Counted from the first letter of the stretch, positions 1-12,553 are shown. The stretch is DNA of 64,000 bases from Scylla paramamosain (GCF_035594125.1 NC_087191.1:1117001-1181000); one strand, 5' to 3'. Translations and numbers: made by a program. Notes: generated by a model not told the origin, from the sequence alone.

Positions 1-895
1 CTATATACATATGCTGTGCTTTGTTTTATTTTGCGAGAAATTAACGTGTAAGTTGTGTGTTGCAGGAACCGCTCGCCTTGGTGGGGCTCCGCCTTCTTTC
101 CCTCCTCGGCTTGCTACATACTCAGTGGCGCCGCGCGGCAATGTTATTATTTTTTGTGTACAATCTACGCCGTCAAAGCCGTATAAGAAACAGCAAATGA
201 CAGATTAGATTTTTGTATGTGTCAGTAAAAAAAATGTACATGTAACACGGTAATACAGAAGATGTTAAGTGGTCCTTCTTAAACATACATGGCAGCGTCA
301 TGACCGCCTGGTGTTCCCGTCACTCCTGTAAATGTCCCTTTAGATTATTTGATATTCTTTCTAACTGATATCAAATTGTGCTATGTTCCAAGAATTTTAC
401 CCCTTTATGTATTTGTTTGTATTCTTGTACTGATGGTGGGGCTTCGTATTACCATCCGGACAATACCGCCTTGAGCTGCTCCAATACGTTCAGCTGCTGC
501 AGAAGTACCAGGAAAACATCCTCTCTTACTCTACTATCTGGATGTCTTCTGTCTGGGTACCTGCGTTTGTATTCTGCTGCTGCAGCCCGGGCATCCCCAT
601 CACAGAATGAATATCATGTCATGAATATCATCACATGAATATCACGTCCAAATACTCAATGTTATTGAATGTGAAAGGCATCTTCACTGTAACAAAAAGA
701 TACACTTTGGTAGTCAGCTAATTTGCGAGGCCTGTCACTTAAGTTGTCAAGACGTCAACTGATGAATGTTGAGAGGATGACAGTTGCAATGAGTTACCAT
801 GTCTGTTTAAAAAAATAGCACGTAGTAGCACTGTATTGGTGTATTGCCTGTACGTTTTCTTCATTGACACATACAAAAATATAATCTTTCATTTG
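1..895. other. Unassigned non-repeat stretch
   Basis: Only short open frames without recognisable domains are seen. There is a GAATATCATG-type short direct repeat near 608-650. I see no gene, RNA or mobile element that I can name. Confidence 0.4.
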
Positions 896-1043
896 CTAGA
901 GAGCTTTAAGAGAAGATTAGACAAGTTTATGGATGGGGATAATAGATGGAAATAGGTAGGTATATTTCATACAGGGACTGCCACGTGTAAGACTGGTCGC
1001 TTCTTGCAGCTTCCCTTATTTCTTATGTTCTTATCTTCTTATT
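896..1043 (+). mobile_element. 5'-truncated CR1-like LINE, 3' end only
   Basis: The sequence matches the last codons and 3' untranslated region of the CR1-like element seen in full at 34974-39126. The reading frame ends in an SFKRRLDKFMDG-type motif, followed by the conserved string CAGGGACTGCCACGTGTAAG and a degenerate TTATGTTC octamer tail. CR1 elements characteristically end in short tandem repeats instead of poly(A) and are usually 5'-truncated, which fits. It has no coding capacity. Confidence 0.85.
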
Positions 1044-1130
1044 TGCTAACTGTTTCCTGTAAGGTTTTGACTGCGTAGATTGTATACACACACACACACA
1101 AATATTCTTTTTATGTCGCGCGGCGCGACC

Positions 1131-1830
1131 CGAAGAGGGAACTGATTGATTGATTGATTTAGGTTATGGCGCAGCAACATCGCAGTCATGTGGAGCCGCT
1201 ACAAAACTTTAAAAGCACCAAATATTGCAATTTAAATTATTGACATTAAAAACAAAATTATAGGTATGGTAAAAATGTTAAAAGACCACTAAAAGGTGAA
1301 AATGTCAAAAGACCACTAAAAGGTAAAAATGTTAAAAGACCACTAAAAGGTGAAAATGTTAAAAGACCACTAAAAAGTAAACAAAAAAAGGAAATGGGAT
1401 GAAGCAACAAAACCTTAAGTGCTAAAAATGAGATAAATTAAGTTGTGCCGCCGCAACATCACGGTCAGATGGTGCCGCTACGAAATTTTAAAAGCAGCCA
1501 AGATTGTTGGTTAAAATATTAATATAAAACAAAATTATTAAAATATTAAAAAAAAAAATCTTTAAATATTAAGAATCGCTGAAAAGAGAATGTACACACA
1601 AAAAACAGGAAATGGGATGAACCATCAAAACCTTAAGTGCTAAAAATGAAAGGATTGGTATGTTACTGTATTAATTAATTTGTTTTGATTTAAATTGAGG
1701 GGGTACTGACCCCACTGACTCTAGACCAGTATGTTTGGCGTTGTTAGTTTCGTACCCAAGACACTGATCCCAATGACCCAGATCCCAAGACTCAGCATTG
1801 TTCGTTACGTGTCTTCCTCACTCGCGCCGA
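1131..1830 (+). repeat. Composite tandem-repeat element, copy 1
   Basis: Two diverged units begin with TTATGGCGC, GCAACATCGC and GGTCATATGGCGCCGCTAC-like blocks (1160-1200 and 1440-1485), each followed by an A-rich body with AAAAGACCACTAAAAGG. Inside, a 27-bp subunit is repeated about four times (1272-1378). The right end is TTGATTTAAATTGAGG, then about two copies of a 55-bp minisatellite containing CACTGACCCCACTGACC and GGCGTTGTTCGTTACG. The same order recurs at 16510-17350. No open frame is present; the origin is unknown. Confidence 0.7.
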
Positions 1831-2001
1831 GGAAAGAATGAAGAAGGAGGAAGCTCACCCAGGCGAGCGTCTCCCGCAACACACACGTTAATTTCTCGCA
1901 AAATGAACAAAACACGCCATGTCTATAGAGTATTTTCAACTTAGAATTAGATAACTGTCAGATCCCGAACTATGTACCTTGACTCGCGGGACACCTTGTA
2001 T

Positions 2002-2003
<2 letters not shown>

Positions 2004-2094
<91 letters not shown>
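2004..2094. repeat. (TA)n microsatellite
   Basis: A perfect TA dinucleotide tract of about 90 bases. Open frames reading Tyr-Ile repeats across it are artefacts of the repeat. Confidence 0.98.
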
Positions 2095-2771
<677 letters not shown>

Positions 2772-2848
2772 AAGTGAAATGGGGCCTGTAGGCATTGTCT
2801 ACGTGCAGAGGTGTAAATATGTATGTATGTACTTTGCTTATGTAGAAG

Positions 2849-3130
2849 AGGGGTTCTCAACCTTTTGCAAGTTGGGCCCCCCTCAAGTTGGTTCAATGCA
2901 GTTGGGTCCCCCTCCTCCCTGCGGCACCCACTCATCCCTCCCCAAGTGTGCCACCAGAGACAGATAGATAGAATCAGATAGATAGATAGATAGTCCTTGC
3001 TGCATCTCCTTTGTGCTAATAGGCAGTAAGTCCGTGATTTTTTCCCCTTCCGTCCTGTGTTCGCGTCCCCCCCGGGAGAGTGTCCGCGCCCCCCCCAAGG
3101 AGGCGTGCCCCCAAGGTTGAGAATTACTAG
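2849..3130 (+). mobile_element. hAT-type MITE (non-autonomous)
   Basis: The left end reads AGGGGTTCTCAACC and the right end GGTTGAGAATTACTAG, giving imperfect terminal inverted repeats. The GGTTCTCAACC core is the known terminal motif of Charlie-type hAT elements. The flanks are TGTAGAAG (2841-2848) and TGTAGAAC (3131-3138), a 7-of-8 match, and hAT transposons make 8-bp target duplications. The interior is C-rich with a GATA microsatellite near 2965-2990. At about 280 bp without an open frame, it depends on another element's transposase. Confidence 0.82.
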
Positions 3131-3138
3131 TGTAGAAC

Positions 3139-3667
3139 ACCAAAATGTAATGTGAGTGTAGACAGCGCCTTGGAGAAAGTGATCTGCTGTCGTGATCATT
3201 AACGGGAAAATTCCATCAGAGCCATAAGCTTTTCATAAACCAATGCCAGAAATGTCACAGAAAACAATATTATGAAGGAATTTCTTACCAGGCATGATGC
3301 GATCTGGAAAGGGAAAATGAGGGAGGAACAAGTCCTGAATCTTCTAGTGTGGAGTTGTCGGCAAAGGTCTGAGAGCTGAAAAAGTAGAGATAGCAGTGAT
3401 TTAGAAAAATATTTGGTGGTTTTGATGAAGATGAACTGTGTATATTGTGACATTTCCTACTGATGAACGAGTTTGGTTGAAAAAGATAGTGAAGAGATCT
3501 GGCATGATTTCAGGATAGAGATACAAAGACGATTCTTAAAAGGCTTATCGGTCTGATGAAGTCCCTCTTATCGCTTTCTGTAACTGTGCTTGCGTGCTAG
3601 TTTGACTAAAATGTAATCCATAAATTTCCTACAGACTCTCATCATCTTTGTTTTACGCCGAGAGGAA
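3139..3667. other. Unassigned stretch
   Basis: No domain could be recognised. A TTCCTACAG acceptor-like string lies just upstream of the frame at 3668, so that frame might be an exon rather than a gene start. Confidence 0.35.
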
Positions 3668-4036
3668 ATGAATCACCGCCAGCCGTACAATAAAATATGC
3701 ATGGCGGAGCGCATGTGGTTCATGTGGCAGTGGAAGCGTGGTCATTCAATTAGAAACATCGCAAAGCAGACGCGGAGAAGCCCCACGACAGTCAGAAAAT
3801 GGGTAAAACGATTGCAGAAGGAGGAACACCAGGTCACTAAAGGAATCAAAGACAAACTTATTGTACCTTTTTTTAACTACACGATGACAAATCTGATGAG
3901 GTACAACAATGTACACGTGGGATGTTTCCATCCAATGCGTTTAAATCACCTAGCCAACAATGAACACTTGAGAAGCATTGGATTCTCTCCACATTTCTCG
4001 TCAGGTTTAAGCGATACACTATCGCCAGTCATATAA
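3668..4036 (+). CDS. Helix-turn-helix-like open frame, unassigned
   Basis: A 122-codon frame. Residues 10-48 are basic and contain HSIRNIAKQTRRSPTTVRKW, which has the spacing of a homeodomain-like or recombinase/Tc1-type helix-turn-helix (helix, turn, recognition helix ending in VRKWVKRL). Such domains bind DNA at transposon ends or occur in regulators. The C-terminal half has no motif I recognise. The stretch stands alone, with no catalytic domain nearby, so it may be a transposase N-terminus relic or a host exon preceded by an acceptor-like TTCCTACAG. The start is the first in-frame Met and is uncertain. Confidence 0.35.
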   Translation: MNHRQPYNKICMAERMWFMWQWKRGHSIRNIAKQTRRSPTTVRKWVKRLQKEEHQVTKGIKDKLIVPFFNYTMTNLMRYNNVHVGCFHPMRLNHLANNEHLRSIGFSPHFSSGLSDTLSPVI

Positions 4037-4563
4037 AGTAGTATCTCTGCTCTTTAATAGTCATGTGAATCAATCGAAAAATAGTGATTAATTTTTCGCG
4101 ATGATTTTCATAAATACATTTGTGATGGTAAACAAATGTAAGTACCGTTTTAAACTTGATGACACCTCTGTTAATAAACCAAATAAAATATAGATGTCTA
4201 CTAGGTATTGAATATTCACTCACTTTAATATTCACGCTTTTGTTTTTCTTAATTGCGAGTGTAATGTAAGTAGAAGTTCTTATAAAATACATATTATTAT
4301 CAGCATTGCCATAAAGCTCATTATTATGAGAACTTAACTTATTGTAGTTTGAAACTGAAGCCAAGAACTACATCAACATATGATGATGACGATAATAACA
4401 ATAATAATAATTTTAACAAAAGCAACAGCAAAAACAATTATAACTATTCTGTACTGTTGACAATAAGTAACAAAATATAAATATTGAAAGTACCCAGAAC
4501 ACCATATTGGGCATAGACATACTTCATAAAAGCAATGTAGCTCAACAGTTACTTTCAGAATTT
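4037..4563. other. AT-rich unassigned stretch
   Basis: Nothing recognisable. It contains an ATA/ATAATA-rich patch near 4383-4420. Confidence 0.4.
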
Positions 4564-4812
<249 letters not shown>

Positions 4813-4825
4813 ATAGATACACTGA

Positions 4826-5001
4826 ATGAAATATTTCGTGCATTACGCTGCAGTAATATGGTCATAAGGCGCCAGATATCTACTATTAATTGAAATGATT
4901 CATTGACAGAATGAGAGACTGATTGAAATATTTCGTGCATTGCGTTGCCATAACATTCTAGGAATAACAGGCAATAAGGCGCCAGATGTCCATTATCAAC
5001 T
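4826..5001. repeat. Diverged two-copy tandem repeat (about 95-bp unit)
   Basis: GAAATATTTCGTGCATT occurs twice and GGCGCCAGATRTC follows in both copies. The second copy is about 97 bases downstream of the first and has extra bases. The function is unknown. Confidence 0.65.
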
Positions 5002-5061
5002 AAAGGATAAAACAAATACATTATATGTAAAAAAAAGAAAAAAAAGAAAAAAAAGAAGAAA

Positions 5062-5266
<205 letters not shown>

Positions 5267-5341
5267 GTATGAAACCAGTGAAAATGAAAAAAAGACTTAC
5301 TGAAAAGCCAAACACAAGAATCTCGTGCCTCTGGCAGAACT

Positions 5342-5500
5342 AAAAAAAAAAAAAAAAAAAAAAAAAAATAAATAAATAAATAAAATAAAATAAAATAAAA
5401 TAAATAAATAAAATAAATAAATAAATAAGAATAAATAAATAAATAAATATATAAAAATTAAAAAAAACAAATAAATGAATGAAAAAAAAAAAATCTTTCC
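5342..5500. repeat. Poly(A) and A/T-rich simple repeat
   Basis: A run of A is followed by AAAT and AAAAT repeats. It abuts the 3' end of the LINE fragment at 5505-5700. On the - strand that fragment therefore ends beside a T-rich tract, not a poly(A) tail in its own sense. Confidence 0.8.
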
Positions 5501-5504
5501 TCTC

Positions 5505-5700
5505 TTGGACATTGGGAGAGGTACCGCTCACGTACATCCTCTAAACCCTCTTCCAACAAGTGTCGTACAGTGAGCGGGACCAAGCAGTCATCACAGAACG
5601 GCTGCATCTCACAGGACACAAAGTACTTTCTCAGACGCGTGTGAGCAATCCAGTCAAGTCTGAGCGACGCCTTTTCACATGGATATAATTCCATGTATGA
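5505..5700 (-). pseudogene. C-terminal fragment of the RNase H-bearing I/Jockey-like ORF2
   Basis: The - strand encodes HTRLRKYFVS, then PFCDDCLVPLTVRHLLEE and RERYLSQC. This corresponds to the C-terminal Cys/His region of the element at 17478-17720 (PFCDDCLVPLKVRHFLVECP). In I/Jockey-type LINEs this tail follows RNase H and is thought to bind nucleic acid. The expected ECP is disrupted in this copy and everything upstream is missing. Confidence 0.75.
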
Positions 5701-5900
5701 ATTATTGACATCTCATGTGCAATTTTCTTCCTCACTCATGCCCATAGCAAGAATGACCAGTATTCATTGTGTCTTTGGTGACGCGGAACTGACTTTTTTT
5801 CTCGTGTTGAAATGCATTATGTTCTGTTCATGCTATGATCTTTGGAGTGATGAGTGCGAGGCAGACGTCACTGTGATATCATTTAATCATAGATCTTCAC

Positions 5901-6077
5901 ATGTTGGACTTGAATGGCGTCGATGTAGCAAAACGTGAATTAGAAAACAAGAAACTTCCAGAACTTAATACGAAAATTCGTCAAGATGCAGTAGAGATCT
6001 GTCTTCTCAGTCACGGTGGTGGCATTTCCACTGCTGCTTCCCTTGAGCTGCCTTGCTGTAACAGCGAGTCAGATTAG
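5901..6077 (+). CDS. Small hypothetical open frame
   Basis: A 58-codon frame beginning MLDLNGVDVAKRELENKK with a charged, probably helical first half and a Gly/Ser-rich second half. No family is recognised. It is too short and isolated to be sure that it is coding; it could be an exon of an element or of a host gene. Confidence 0.2.
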   Translation: MLDLNGVDVAKRELENKKLPELNTKIRQDAVEICLLSHGGGISTAASLELPCCNSESD

Positions 6078-6389
6078 AGTCCAACTGCCTTCTTAGAGAG
6101 GCTAGAAGCCGTGAGGTAAAAATTATTCACTGCGTCCCTTGATGAATTTTTCATTTGACGTTCTGGCAACTTTGCATTTTCAAATAAACGTTTTCCTATA
6201 TCGACACCATTCAAACCCGACATGTGAAAATATTAGAATGAACATGAACCGAACAAACACCACAGCATGAACAGAACAATGTGTTTCATCCCGAGAACAG
6301 AGCCGATCACGCGTCACCAGACGCGTGAATGACAAGGAAAGGTGCAGGTGAGATGCCAGTAAATCAATTTTTCCCAGCCCGATTATTGT

Positions 6390-6735
6390 TTGTCAGGAGG
6401 CCTAAGTAAAACGCACTTCCCGAGTAGCGTGTCATTCCGACGAAAGATCGGCGTTCGCAGATTGTATGCTGCCAGTTGCCAAGACCTGCCACACGAATGG
6501 GAAGAACATGTCAGAAGAAAGGACGAGGAGTGTGAGGGGAAGAGAATACTGGAGATGGATCTGTTCGGTAGGAGAATTAGAGGGAGACCTAAAATGAGAT
6601 TTATGGATGCAGTAAAACAAAACATGGTTGTAATAAGCGAGGTTGAGGAAGGTGCACAAGACCGAGCACGTTGAAGATTAATCTGCTGCGACAACCCTTA
6701 ACGGGAGTAGCCGACAGATGATAGTTTCTTTTTTT
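6390..6735 (+). pseudogene. 3' terminal fragment of a LINE ORF2
   Basis: The frame reads EWEEHVRRKDEE, then ILEMDLFGRRIRGRPKMRFM, DAVKQNMVV and EEGAQDRARW. After a one-base shift it continues into RLICCDNP and stops. A G-R-R-x-R-G-R-P-K-x-R-(W/F) block followed by D-x-x-K-x-D-M and A-x-D-R-x-x-W-R is typical of the C-terminus of endonuclease/reverse-transcriptase polyproteins of RTE/L1-like LINEs. No reverse transcriptase core lies upstream, so this is a 5'-truncated copy. Confidence 0.6.
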
Positions 6736-7122
6736 AATAATTACTGATGTAATGAATATGTTTTCAGATGCAGCCGAGTGTGGTCTTATCGATGCTCTGG
6801 CTGTCTCCCGCCATCATAACATACGTTTTTGCGAGACTGCCACAGATTCACTGTAAGTTGTATATAATAATATTTACTTTTTTTTTATTTATTTGCTATG
6901 CATGCACCTATCGTCAGTGATGATTCCTTTCTATGAAATTAAATGAAAGAAAACTATGTTTCGACTGGTTTCGAAAAAGTTAATGGTAATATTGTCAGTG
7001 TATTTATTTTTTCAACGATGCGGCTCGCAGGAAAAAAAAAAAAAAATCAATACACTGTTAGGTTCACGGAGGATTTGGCTTATTTGTTATTCTATTGCTA
7101 CTTTTAAGATTCACCTTTTATT
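6736..7122. other. Unassigned stretch
   Basis: Nothing recognisable; contains a short poly(A) at 7031-7046. Confidence 0.4.
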
Positions 7123-7143
7123 CCCCAGGCGGAGCGATGGGGG

Positions 7144-7580
7144 TTTCTAATTTTGTCACCGCATATCGCTACAACCCACCGCTCCGCCTGGCCCCTGGAC
7201 AGTACAACGATGGATTTAGCCAGGAGCACCTTTTAGTGTCGCATATAAAAATTGCGATTTCAGTCTCGGAAATATCTAGTAGGTAACGTTTGACGGCGCA
7301 TCTTTCTTATTTTAAGACGTCTTCGTCAGACCCACCGTTTTGCCGTACTTTGCATATTTCGACTTATCGCGCGCGAGAAATGCGCGAATTATATGCCATA
7401 ACTCACTTCATATACGGGATAGCCAGTTTTGGTTACCTGCTGGGAGGGGTTTCTGAGACTGAAATCACAATTTTTATATGCAATGGACACCAAGAGGTGC
7501 TCTTGGCCAAATCATCGTTGTACTTTCCAGGGGCCAGGCGAAGCGGTGGGTTGTACAGATGTGCGTAACAAAATTAGAAA
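7144..7580. mobile_element. MITE with long (about 145-bp) terminal inverted repeats
   Basis: Arm 7144-7287 is nearly the reverse complement of 7431-7580. Both begin TTTCTAATTTTGT and share ACAACCCACCGC, CGCCTGGCCCCTGG, AGTACAACGATG and TATAAAAATTG. A 143-base spacer separates them. The left end also carries a smaller palindrome outside the arm (7123-7141 against 7175-7195), which the right end lacks. No open frame is long enough for a transposase. No clear target duplication could be fixed, so the superfamily is left open. Confidence 0.8.
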
Positions 7581-7714
7581 GTAAAAAAAAATAATAATAA
7601 TAAAAAAATAAATAGATAAAATTATAATAATAATAAAAAAAATAAATAGATAAAATTATAATAATAATAAATACAAATAAATAAATAAAAACAATAATAA
7701 TAAAAACGAATGAA

Positions 7715-7763
<49 letters not shown>

Positions 7764-8197
7764 GTAACTCTATTAGCTCTTACCTTAAAACAAACACTCC
7801 AGTCGAGAAGGCAGAGCCAGAAGAGAGGGTTGGCGAACACAAGCTTTCGGCTTGTCCAAGTTGGTGATCACCAAAACGGATTGAACGCCTACGGTGCAGC
7901 ACATTCCCTGATACCTAATATTATACATAATATTATACAACACTTTTATGATGCCAATTTATACTGTACAGGCCAACAATTTGATCACTGTGGGCCAGAG
8001 CCAACCTACAACAAGCTATCGTAAAAATTTAACTACGAACCCCAGCTTGTCTTCTTTGTACTCGTTAGAAATAAATAATTTGCGCATATTAAATAAAACT
8101 AACATACAACACTAAACTGAAAAGTAAAAAGAAAAGAAATAATGACGTGACGTGTCATCCAGAAAGCATCGTGACGAACACAAACGGCTCAAGTAGG

Positions 8198-8198
<1 letters not shown>
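7581..8198. other. A/T-rich simple repeat and unassigned sequence
   Basis: 7581-7760 is A-rich with AAT and AAAT repeats. 7761-8198 has no recognisable gene. Confidence 0.6.
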
Positions 8199-8248
<50 letters not shown>

Positions 8249-8304
8249 TGGAGAGGAACAACTGAGTGAGATGGCTCTCTGTGCACCAAGTCTCTACAAT
8301 CTAC

Positions 8305-8360
<56 letters not shown>
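8199..8360. repeat. (TG)n and (CT)n microsatellites
   Basis: TG tract at 8199-8247 and CT tract at 8308-8360, just upstream of the full-length CR1 copy. Confidence 0.97.
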
Positions 8361-8361
<1 letters not shown>

Positions 8362-8496
8362 ATAAGGTATGCATAATATAAGGTAACTGTGTAACCTGTA
8401 ACTCAGTTCAGAGTGCCTCAGTCTCAGGTCAGAGTTCTTAGCGAACGGAAGTGTTTAGTGAGCAGTGAGCTGACGCTATAGCTGGCTAGTGTAGAC

Positions 8497-9350
8497 ATGG
8501 CGCCTTGTGTTGCCGAGTTGTCTGGTTGTGTTAGTTCTCCTCTTCTCGAGGCCATCATTGCGAAGGTCTTATAGGTGGAGGTTGAGTTCCATCGAAGGAT
8601 CTCGGAGGTGCAGGCTGAGTTTCGTGAGAGGATCTCAGATCTGCAGGCTGGGTTCTGAGAGAGAATCTCAGCACCTGTGACGGTCGTGTCCAGCCGTCAC
8701 CTTACCTAGTAAAGGCGACGTAGGAGCAGTGGTCCATGTAATCCATGTGGCTCGACTTAAGGCGAGCCACGTGGAGACGAGGAATCCTTCAGTGTGCTGG
8801 AGGGAGTGAAGGAGGAGGATGTGGACGTGGTGGGAGGAGACAAGAAGGAGAGGGCAGAGGCATTTACCTTGCACGAAGACAGATTGCTTGTGCTTGTTGA
8901 TAGTCAGGTTAGGCACTTGGATAGTGCGTTTTGTGCCAGAGATATGAAGCGTAGGTCGAGGGTGTGTTTGCCGGGAGCTGGGATCGGAAAGGTAGCAGAT
9001 AGGCTAGACACGTGCTTGGAAAATGATGGGACCAAGCCCATTGTTTTTCTCAGTGCGGGAGGGAATGAGGAGCTGTTCAAGAGGTTAAGGCAGGCTTTGG
9101 AGAGGATTAGGGACAAGGGAGGGATTCCTCTGGTATGTGGTGTCTTGCCGAGGAGGGAGTTGGTGCTAAGTGGCTGTCCAGGTCTATTACAGTGAATTGC
9201 ATCTCGTGAGTAATGGATGGACTTTCATCGACAACTGGGACCTCTTCTATAGTATGGACACCTTATATGCCAGGGATGGAGTGGATTTATCACGTCAGGG
9301 TGTTCGGGTTTTGGCCGGAATACTGTAACTGCACTCCAGCGCTTTTTTCA
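8497..9350 (+). pseudogene. CR1 ORF1 (SGNH/esterase-like) pseudogene
   Basis: It starts at ATGGCGCCTTGTGTTGCC as in the - strand copy. The three 33-bp repeats of the N-terminal helix are still visible at about 8577-8665, but the frame meets early stops (ATAGG near 8572 and TGA near 8658). Later parts retain LLVLVDSQVRHLDSAF (the GDS block changed to VDS) and FLSAGGNE (the GGND block changed to GGNE). The active-site Ser block and the Asn/Asp block are therefore both altered. Around 9180-9350 the DGV(H) block is present but frameshifted, with the His position changed (GATGGAGTGGATTTA). Confidence 0.8.
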
Positions 9351-9429
9351 TTAGTCAGGAGCGAGGAAGGATTTGTGAGGACTAAATGAAGAACCATTTA
9401 GATAAACCTAAAAAGGTATCCAGCCCAGC

Positions 9430-12376
9430 GAAGTCGAATAATAGCTTAAGTGTTTACTACAGGAATTGTACAAGTATTTTGAATAAAATAAGATTGCGTA
9501 GAGGAATGGTGTGTTTTAGAAAATCTTGATATCATTGCTTTAATAGAAACTTGGTTAGATATGTCAGGAAAAGTATTTAATCCAGAGGTTATACACTATT
9601 CTATAAAGACAGGGAAGACAGGAGAGGAGGCGTCGCGCTGTACGTTAGGGACACATTATAGTGTTGTATTAACAGTAAAATTAAAACTGATAGCAAAACG
9701 GAGTCGATATGTGTAGATATTAAGTAAGGAACAAAGTCAGCAGCACTGGGAGAAGTGAATAGACCATCGAACAGTACAAAGGAAATTAACACCTCACTAT
9801 GGAAGGAAATAAATAGAGCAGGCAGGTACAGTCAGGTATGCGTGGTAGGAGATTTCAATTTTAGGAATATCGACTGGAGCCTGATGATGTATAAGAGTGA
9901 AGCAAAGGAATTTCTTAAAGTAATTCAGGATATTTTTTTTTTTAAGCAGGTAATCTTAGAACTCACAAGGGGGAATAATATTATATATTTAATTCTAACT
10001 AACAGGGAGGAAGCAGTCACGCAGGTATAGGTTGGAGGAGAGCTAGGCAACAGTGACCATTGTGAAATTAGGTACAAATTAAAATGGGAGGAAACTTTTA
10101 AAAGCAAAAACGCTAGTAAAATACCTGACCTTAGGAGAGCAGATCTTGAGGGATTAAAAACGTACCTTCAAGGAATTGACTGGCAACGGACGGACGGGGA
10201 GGTAAGGTCCAGGACCGAGTTGAGAGAGATAAAGCAGGATGATGGAGGTGTGGTGAGGTGTAAGAGTGCAGGGCAAGAGGAGGAAAGAAGTGTCAGGAAA
10301 GGTCGGATGAAGGAGAGAGGGGGAGATATGTGTATGTTGGAGAGTCAGATCATGCTGAGATGGGCGAGGTGAGGTCGAGGAGAGTAGATGAAGTGGAGAG
10401 GATAGATGGGGCCGAGATGAGAGGATTAGGGGAAGTAAATGTAGATGAGTTGTATAAATATTTCGTTGATGAATTACATACAGGACAATCAGCAAACATG
10501 CCTTTTACAGCAATAAGATCACATAAAAATGATCCAAAGTGGACGACTGTTATGTTAAAATACTACATAGGGCGGAAGAGAAGTATATATAAGAGAAAAG
10601 AGGCAGGGGAAGAGGTTTTACGACCACAATATAATTAATTAGTTAGAATGTCAAGAACTTAACGAGGAAAGCTAAAAACAATTATGAATTAAAGGTAGTC
10701 AACCAGGAGAAGACGGACCCCAAGGGATTTTATCAGGTATATAGAACGAAGAACAGGGAAACAATAGGTCCATTAAAGGCAGCAGATGGGGAGCTGGTTA
10801 GTTCTGGGGAGGAGATTAGTAAAATTCTGAATAAGTAATCTTTAACTGTCTTCAACCAGAAAAAAACATGCAGGAAATGCCGAATAGATTAGATCAGAAG
10901 AGAATGGGAAGCTGATATATATTACCATAACTAAAGAGATAGTGGAACAGAAGATAGATAGGCTAAAAAGTTCAAGACACCAGGACTAGAGGAAATATAT
11001 CCCAGAGTACTTAAGGAATGCAAAGAGGTTATTAGTGAACCGTTAGTTTCTGTCTTTCGGGAATCATTTAAGTCAGGTGAGGTACCGGTAATGTGGGGGC
11101 AGGCGAATGTAGTACCTATCTTTAAGAAAGGAGATAAAACTTTAACGTCTAATTATAGACCTGTCAGTTTAACTCCTGTTGTAGGTAAAACAATGGAGTC
11201 AGTAATAGCAAAGAACATTAGGGAGCATTTAGATAAAATAAAACTTAATAAATCAATCACAACATGGCTTCACAAAGGGAAAGTTTTGCCTGACGAACTT
11301 GTTAAGTTTTTACAGTAAAGTTTACGAGGCGGCAGATAAGGGTGATAGTTACGGCTTCCTAAATTTGGACTTTAGTAAAGCGTTTGACAAGGTACCCCAT
11401 CAGAGACTCCTGAGAAAGGTTAGGGCGCACGGGATAGATAGTAAGGTAGATGTTAGTCTCGTTAAGGCGACAGGCGACAGAGAGTTGTAATAAACGGCTT
11501 TAAATCCGAGTATGGTCATTTAATTAGAGGAGTGCCACAGGGATCAGTATTAGGGCCATTGATGTTTTTAATATATATCAATGACTTGGATAGTGGAATT
11601 AGTAGTGATGTTAGTAAATTTGCGGATGACACGAAGATCGGTAATTAGGTCAGAATCGGATGCCATCGCCTTGCAGGCAGATTCGGATAGGATGAACAAA
11701 TAGACAGACAGATGACAGATGCAGTTTAATATCAATAAATGCAAAGTATTTAGCGTAGATAGAGGAAAACCACACAGTAGGTACACAATAGACGACAAAG
11801 CTCTGGTAGGTTCAGCGTACGAAAAAGATTCAGGAGTTATAGTTAGCTCTGAACTCCGTCTAGGAAAGCAATGCGGAGGCCAAAAACAGGGCAATCAGGG
11901 TATTAAGATTAATCTTTAGAATTGTTAAAAGTAAAAGTCCCGAAGTAATATTTAAGTTATATTTGGCGCTGGTCAGACCTCATCTAGACTACGCTGTGCT
12001 GGTCTGGTCCCCATATTACAGGAAGGATCTATTAGAATCAATACAAAGGAGAATGACTTAAAAGGATAAAGGGGATGAGGAGTATTCCTTACGAAGTGGG
12101 ACTGAAGTTGTTAAGTTTATATTCTTTAGAGAGACGTAGGATAAGAGGATACCTGATAGAAGTCTTAGTGGTATAAGGGGTATAACAAGGGGTATAACAA
12201 CGGGTTCACGCTTGAAAAATCTAGGTTTAAAAAAAGAGATACGAAGAAATTGGTTCTCAAACAGATTGGTAGATGAATGGAACGGACTCAATAATCAAGT
12301 TGTTAGTGCTGAGTCATTGGGGAGCTTTAAGAGAAGATTAGACAGATTTATGGATGGGGATGATAGATGGAAATAG
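9430..12376 (+). pseudogene. CR1 ORF2 (endonuclease plus reverse transcriptase) pseudogene
   Basis: Endonuclease pieces include a TETW-like string near 9548, RGGVALYVRDT near 9635 and VCVVGDFNFRNIDWSL at 9836-9885. Reverse transcriptase pieces include VVPIFKKGDKTL and NYRPVSLTPV (11108-11180), LDFSKAFDKVPHQR (11366-11405), GVPQGSVLGP (11530-11558) and FADDTKIG (11620-11645). Each lies in a different frame from its neighbours, so no polyprotein could be made. The C-terminal thumb region (LRPHLDYAV-like near 11970) is followed by the FMDGDDRWK end. Confidence 0.85.
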
Positions 12377-12553
12377 GTAGATATATTTCATACAGGGACT
12401 GCCACGTGTAGTCCTGATGGCTTCTTGCAGCTTCCCTCATTCTTATATTCTTATGTTCTTATGTTTATCTACATAGTTTGTGATATATTTCAGATGGAGG
12501 TAAGACGATCGAGGCTGAATCCATAGGTACAGTACTTCAGTCAACTTCTGAAA

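Larger units (their letters stand above)
8424..12466 (+). mobile_element. Full-length, decayed CR1-like LINE
   Basis: The 5' end (TCAGGTCAGAGTTC, then GTGTTTAGTGAGCAGTGA) matches the 5' end of the CR1 at 34974-39126. The 3' end carries CAGGGACTGCCACGTGTAG and a TTATGTTC-like tail. In order it holds ORF1 remnants, endonuclease remnants and reverse transcriptase remnants, so it is colinear with the better copy. Frames are broken throughout. With about 4.04 kb it is nearly the same length as the other copy (4.15 kb). It is older, judged by the number of stops and indels. Confidence 0.9.

Noticed and set aside
1260..1380. Regular 27-bp repeats considered as a CRISPR-like array
   Set aside because: Units are directly adjacent with no spacers, and the sequence is clearly eukaryotic; it is a subrepeat of the composite element.
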